DNA from: Phycobacter azelaicus
Lineage (GTDB): Bacteria; Pseudomonadota; Alphaproteobacteria; Rhodobacterales; Rhodobacteraceae
Assembly (NCBI RefSeq): GCF_014884385.1
Contig: NZ_WKFH01000003.1
Location: 868,001 to 932,000 of the forward strand
Length of the DNA stretch: 64,000 nt
Direction of reading: 5' to 3'
Shown here one piece after another: positions 60,326-64,000 of the stretch. Every line of letters starts with the position of its first letter. Position 1 is the stretch's first letter. A program made the translations under genes and the position numbers. Below the pieces are notes generated by a model. That model was not told the origin of the DNA, did not search any database, and saw nothing but the letters and a program-made list of their open reading frames with translations.

Positions 60326-60466
60326 CTTTGTGGGTCCTCCTAAATTTTGGGCAGCTTGCACCAAACTCGCCTCAGTGAAAACATAAACAGTATTGCCCCA
60401 AGAGGCAAAACTTGATCAAATCCACCCGAGCCGGGCACGGAAACCGGCAGGCACAGGGAGATACTC

Positions 60467-61552
60467 ATGACTTTCAAGACGATGACACTGACCGCCGTCG
60501 TTGCCCTTAGCAGCGCCGCCGCCGTCGCGGAAGAGGTGCGCGTTTACAACTGGTCCGACTACATCGATGAAGCGCTTCTCGAAAAGTTCGAAGCCGAAAC
60601 TGGCATTAAGCTGGTTTATGACGTCTTCGACAGCAACGAGCTCTTGGAGACCAAAATGCTGGCGGGTGGCTCAGGCTATGATGTGGTGGTGCCCAGCGGC
60701 ACCTTCCTTCAGCGCCAGATCATGGCGGGCGCATTCCAAAAGCTCGACATGTCCAAACTGCCCAACCACAAGAACATGTGGGACGTGGTCGAGGCCCGCA
60801 CCGAACAGTACGATCCGGACAACGCCTACTCCATTAACTACATGTGGGGCACCACCGGGATCGGTGTGAACGTTGGCAAGGTCAAGGAGCTGCTGGGCGA
60901 AGACGCCCCAATCAACTCGCTTGAACTTGTCTTCAACCCGGCCAACATGGAAAAACTGGCGGAATGCGGTGTGCATTTCCTGGATGCTCCGGCAGAGATG
61001 ATCCCGGCCGCGCTCAAGTACATCGGTGAAGACCCGGACAGCCATGACCCGGATGTGATCGCCAAGGCCGAGGACGTATTCATGGGCGTCCGCCCCTACA
61101 TCCAGAAGTTCCACTCTTCCGAGTACATCAACGCCCTGGCAAATGGTGACATCTGCGTCGCTGTGGGCTGGTCTGGCGACGTGCTGCAGGCCCGTGATCG
61201 CGCGGCCGAAGCCGACAATGGCGTTGAAATCGCCTATAACGCGGCCGTCGAAGGGGCGCAGATGTGGTTCGACCAGATGGCGATTCCGGTGGATGCGCCG
61301 AACCCAGATGCAGCGCATAAGTTCCTGAACTTCATCATGGATCCGCAGAACATGGCGGATGCATCGAACTACGTCTACTACGCCAACGGCAACAAGGCGT
61401 CGCAAGAGTTCCTGGTCGAGGACGTGATCGGCGATCCGGCGATCTACCCGGATGAAGCCACGCTTGCCAACCTGTTCACCACCACGCCCTACGCCCCCAA
61501 GGTGCAGCGCGTCGTGACCCGCCTGTGGACCAAGATCAAATCGGGCACCTGA
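60467..61552 (+). CDS. potF: Putrescine-type periplasmic binding protein (PotF/SpuD family)
   Basis: 361 aa with signal peptide MTFKTMTLTAVVALSSAAAVA. PotF polyamine-site features: VYNWSDYIDEAL (aromatic and Ser/Asp), VVPSGTFLQRQI, FLDAPAEMIPAALKYIGEDP, AVGWSGDVLQARDRA and QMWFDQMAIPVDAP. It binds putrescine or spermidine for import. Divergent from the GntR gene. A stem-loop separates it from the ATPase gene. Symbol follows E. coli potFGHI; spuDFGH is equivalent. Confidence 0.92.
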   Translation: MTFKTMTLTAVVALSSAAAVAEEVRVYNWSDYIDEALLEKFEAETGIKLVYDVFDSNELLETKMLAGGSGYDVVVPSGTFLQRQIMAGAFQKLDMSKLPNHKNMWDVVEARTEQYDPDNAYSINYMWGTTGIGVNVGKVKELLGEDAPINSLELVFNPANMEKLAECGVHFLDAPAEMIPAALKYIGEDPDSHDPDVIAKAEDVFMGVRPYIQKFHSSEYINALANGDICVAVGWSGDVLQARDRAAEADNGVEIAYNAAVEGAQMWFDQMAIPVDAPNPDAAHKFLNFIMDPQNMADASNYVYYANGNKASQEFLVEDVIGDPAIYPDEATLANLFTTTPYAPKVQRVVTRLWTKIKSGT

Positions 61553-61570
61553 TCCCGAGAAACTGATCCG

Positions 61571-61594
61571 GCAGGGCGCCTCCGTGCGCCCTGC
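61571..61594 (+). other. Intercistronic stem-loop after potF
   Basis: Perfect 9-bp stem GCAGGGCGC/GCGCCCTGC with a six-base loop, 18 bases past the potF stop. Same placement as in the left importer, so it probably boosts binding-protein message. Confidence 0.7.
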
Positions 61595-61635
61595 ACTTCA
61601 ATGATCAAAACCCTTCAAAGAGGCCCAGCGCCGCT

Positions 61636-62790
61636 TTGAAAACGACCGCGCAGGGGGCCGGCTTGACACTTCCCGTATTCGAACCCTGGAACGATCCAAA
61701 GGAAAAACCCTTGATCGAATTCCAGAATGTCACCAAGCGCTTTGGCGACTTTACCGCAATCGACGATCTGACCATCGGCATCTACGAGCGGGAGTTCTTC
61801 GCGCTACTTGGACCGTCGGGCTGTGGCAAGACCACGCTGATGCGCATGCTGGCAGGGTTTGAAACCCCGACAGAAGGCAAGATCTTCCTGTCCGGTCAGG
61901 ACATGGCGCCGGTGCCTCCGAACAAGCGCGCCGTGAACATGATGTTCCAGTCCTACGCACTGTTTCCGCACCTCAGTATCTGGGATAACATAGCCTTTGG
62001 TCTGAAACGCGAGGGACAGTCAAAAAGCGAGATAGAGACCCGCGTCAGCGACATGCTGCGCCTCACGCGGCTGGAGAAATTCGCCCGCCGCAAACCGCAT
62101 CAGATCTCGGGCGGTCAACGTCAGCGGGTTGCGCTGGCCCGCAGCCTTGCCAAGGCGCCAAAGCTTCTCTTGCTGGATGAACCTCTTGGCGCACTTGATA
62201 AAAAGCTCCGTCAGGACACACAGTTCGAACTGATGGACATCCAGGAAAAGACCGGAACCACCTTTGTGATCGTCACCCACGATCAGGAAGAGGCGATGAC
62301 AGTCGCCAGCCGGGTTGCCGTAATGGACAACGGCAAGATCATTCAAGTCGCCACCCCTGCCGACATCTACGAAGCGCCAAATTCAACCTACGTGGCTGAT
62401 TTCATTGGCGATGTGAACCTGATCCAAGGCGCCGCGAAACCCACCAGCGAAGACACCTATGCTCTGCACTGGCGCGAGGGCGCGGAGCCGCTTACGGTCA
62501 AGACCACAACCAAGTTCTCGGATGGGCAAACCGCACACTTGGCGATCCGCCCCGAGAAGGTCACCATCTCTGCCGAGCGCCCTGAAAGCGCCGACAATAC
62601 GGTTCAGGGCAAAATCCTCGACATCGCCTACCTCGGCAATATTTCCACGTATCACGTAGAGCTGCCCTCAGGCGCCGTGATCAAGGCACAGGCCGCCAAC
62701 ACGCGCCGCATTGCCCGCCGCTCCTACACATGGGAAGACACTGTCTGGCTGTCCTGGACGGCCACGGCAGGCGTTCTCTTGGCTGACTGA
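61636..62790 (+). CDS. potG: Putrescine ABC importer ATP-binding protein (PotG type)
   Basis: 384 aa from a TTG at 61636; TTG 61663 is an alternative. Walker A GPSGCGKTTLM, FQSYALFPHLS, signature ISGGQRQRVALARSL, Walker B LLLLDEPLGALD, H-loop VTHDQEEAM, then a TOBE_2 C-terminal domain. It couples ATP hydrolysis to PotH/PotI. Its stop overlaps the potH start by one base (TGATG). Confidence 0.93.
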   Translation: MKTTAQGAGLTLPVFEPWNDPKEKPLIEFQNVTKRFGDFTAIDDLTIGIYEREFFALLGPSGCGKTTLMRMLAGFETPTEGKIFLSGQDMAPVPPNKRAVNMMFQSYALFPHLSIWDNIAFGLKREGQSKSEIETRVSDMLRLTRLEKFARRKPHQISGGQRQRVALARSLAKAPKLLLLDEPLGALDKKLRQDTQFELMDIQEKTGTTFVIVTHDQEEAMTVASRVAVMDNGKIIQVATPADIYEAPNSTYVADFIGDVNLIQGAAKPTSEDTYALHWREGAEPLTVKTTTKFSDGQTAHLAIRPEKVTISAERPESADNTVQGKILDIAYLGNISTYHVELPSGAVIKAQAANTRRIARRSYTWEDTVWLSWTATAGVLLAD

Positions 62791-63671
62791 TGCGCCGCTT
62801 TGCCCTGATCGCCATTCCCTATCTGTGGCTTCTGGCGCTGTTCCTGGTGCCCTTTGCCATCGTCCTTAAGATTTCACTGTCCGATGTGGCGCTGGCGCGC
62901 CCACCCTATATGCCACAATTCGACTGGGCGACGGGTATTTGGGCCTTCCTGTCCGAGCTGGACTTTGAGAACTTCGTTTGGCTGACGCAAGACGATCTTT
63001 ATTGGAAAGCTTATCTCAGCTCGCTCCAGATTGCCTTCTTCTCGACACTGCTGACCCTTCTGGTGGGCTATCCCATGGCCTATGGCATGGCCCGCGCCCC
63101 CGAAGAATGGCGCGCCACGCTGATGATGCTTGTAATCCTGCCCTTCTGGACCAGCTTCCTGATCCGGGTCTATGCGTGGATGGGAATCCTGTCGAACGAG
63201 GGCTTCCTCAATCAGGCTTTGCTCTGGCTCGGCCTGATCAACGAGCCGCTGACGATTCTCAACACCAACACCGCCGTCTATATCGGCGTCGTCTACACCT
63301 ACCTGCCCTTCATGATCCTGCCAATCTATGCAGCGCTTGAACGGATGGACGCTTCCCTCATTGAGGCAGCCGAGGATCTGGGGTGCTCGCGCCTGTCGGC
63401 TTTCTGGCTTGTTACCGTTCCGCTGTCAAAACCCGGCATTATCGCGGGTTGTTTCCTGGTGTTCATTCCGACCTTGGGAGAGTTCGTAATCCCGTCGCTC
63501 TTGGGCGGCTCTGATACGCTGATGATCGGCAAGGTCCTGTGGGAAGAGTTCTTCTCCAACCGCGACTGGCCAGTGGCCTCGGCCGTGGCCGTGGTGCTTC
63601 TACTGATCCTGATCGTGCCCATCGTACTGTTCCAGCGCAACCAGCAAAAGCAACAGGAGGCCGACCAATGA
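62790..63671 (+). CDS. potH: Putrescine ABC importer permease PotH
   Basis: 293 aa, six hydrophobic spans, normal short TM1-TM2 loop. EAA-like loop MDASLIEAAEDLGCSRLSAFWLVTVPLSKPGI (in parts). Conserved GYPMAYGMARAP and LPFWTSFLIRVYAWMGIL, as in PotB/PotH. It forms the channel with PotI. Stop overlaps the potI ATG (ATGA). Confidence 0.93.
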   Translation: MRRFALIAIPYLWLLALFLVPFAIVLKISLSDVALARPPYMPQFDWATGIWAFLSELDFENFVWLTQDDLYWKAYLSSLQIAFFSTLLTLLVGYPMAYGMARAPEEWRATLMMLVILPFWTSFLIRVYAWMGILSNEGFLNQALLWLGLINEPLTILNTNTAVYIGVVYTYLPFMILPIYAALERMDASLIEAAEDLGCSRLSAFWLVTVPLSKPGIIAGCFLVFIPTLGEFVIPSLLGGSDTLMIGKVLWEEFFSNRDWPVASAVAVVLLLILIVPIVLFQRNQQKQQEADQ

Positions 63672-64000
63672 ACAGGATGAGCTGGTTCAACACCGTCTCG
63701 CTGACGCTGGGGTTCGCTTTTCTTTATATCCCTATGGTGATCCTGGTGATCTTCAGCTTCAACGAAAGCAAGCTGGTCACAGTCTGGGCAGGCTTTTCGA
63801 CCAAATGGTACGGGGAACTGCTGCAGAATGAGGCCTTCCTCAATGCCGCATGGGTCACGATCAAGGTAGCGGTTTTCTCTTCGACCATCGCGACCGTGCT
63901 TGGAACCATGGCCGCTTATGTCATGGTGCGCGGTGGGCGGTTCTTTGGACGGACCCTGTTCTCCGGCATGATCTACGCGCCGCTGGTGATGCCCGAAGTC
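63668..64000 (+). CDS. potI: Putrescine ABC importer permease PotI, partial (3' end outside window)
   Basis: 111 residues visible; the gene runs off the window. The start MNRMSWFNTVSLTLGFAFLYIPMVILVIFSFNES is typical of PotC/PotI, with TM1 near ~10-30 and TM2 near ~60-85. It is translationally coupled to potH and completes the importer. Confidence 0.9.
   Translation, partial: MNRMSWFNTVSLTLGFAFLYIPMVILVIFSFNESKLVTVWAGFSTKWYGELLQNEAFLNAAWVTIKVAVFSSTIATVLGTMAAYVMVRGGRFFGRTLFSGMIYAPLVMPEV

Overview
The window looks like alphaproteobacterial chromosome, most likely a marine Roseobacter-group member of the Rhodobacteraceae (Ruegeria/Phaeobacter/Leisingera type). The grounds are high GC content, the dnaA-dnaN-recF order with rpsT upstream of dnaA, a full hut cluster with hutF, many polyamine-type ABC genes, an rnr/dapE/mutM gene complement typical of that group, and a candidate serC leader RNA. 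No rRNA, tRNA, CRISPR array, prophage or insertion sequence was seen. The genus is inference.

Layout. Bases 1-9.7 kb hold the replication block, read leftward: rpsT, dnaA, dnaN, recF and gyrB. Between recF and gyrB sit a LysE exporter, a TetR regulator and an NAD(P)H oxidoreductase with a triple palindromic operator. 9.9-16.6 kb: enoyl-CoA hydratase, mutM, the ubiE-ubiB pair, an orphan AT-richer membrane protein, a thiolase and an XRE-cupin regulator. 16.8-20.7 kb: threonine catabolism (kbl-tdh), a metallophosphatase and a small oxidase-like membrane protein. 20.7-26.6 kb: serine synthesis (serC-serA leftward, serB rightward), with an AI-2E-type and a TSUP membrane protein. 26.7-33.8 kb: asparaginase, IalB-like protein, rlmN, LOG-family protein, a threonine dehydratase-like enzyme, GntR regulator and dapD.

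33.8-41.2 kb is a complete histidine utilisation region: hutI-hutH-hutG-hutU leftward, hutF and hutC rightward, with a HutC-type operator between hutI and hutF. It encodes histidine to urocanate, imidazolone propionate, formiminoglutamate, formylglutamate and glutamate. 41.2-46.1 kb holds two equal-length paralogues (523 aa each) with choice-of-anchor L and Hint domains. They flank a small hypothetical gene and an ionotropic-glutamate-receptor-like channel. One paralogue has lost the Hint nucleophile. 46.4-52.4 kb: dapE-GNAT-DUF2064, rnr and a lytic transglycosylase.

52.5-64 kb holds two polyamine-type ABC importers around a GntR regulator and a SpuC-like aminotransferase. In the left importer, a 74-bp tandem duplication shifts the frame near the 5' end of the last permease gene, and the first permease carries an unusual ~285-residue extracytoplasmic insert. 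The right importer (potFGHI/spuDFGH-like) runs off the window end.

No wholly new multi-gene system was demonstrated. The strongest leads are the duplication-frameshifted permease, the Hint/channel cluster, the zinc-site-less threonine dehydrogenase and the GANTC cluster upstream of dnaA. Start codons were moved from the longest open frame where a Shine-Dalgarno, signal peptide or family alignment argued for it. No database search was run, so family names rest on recognition of motifs.
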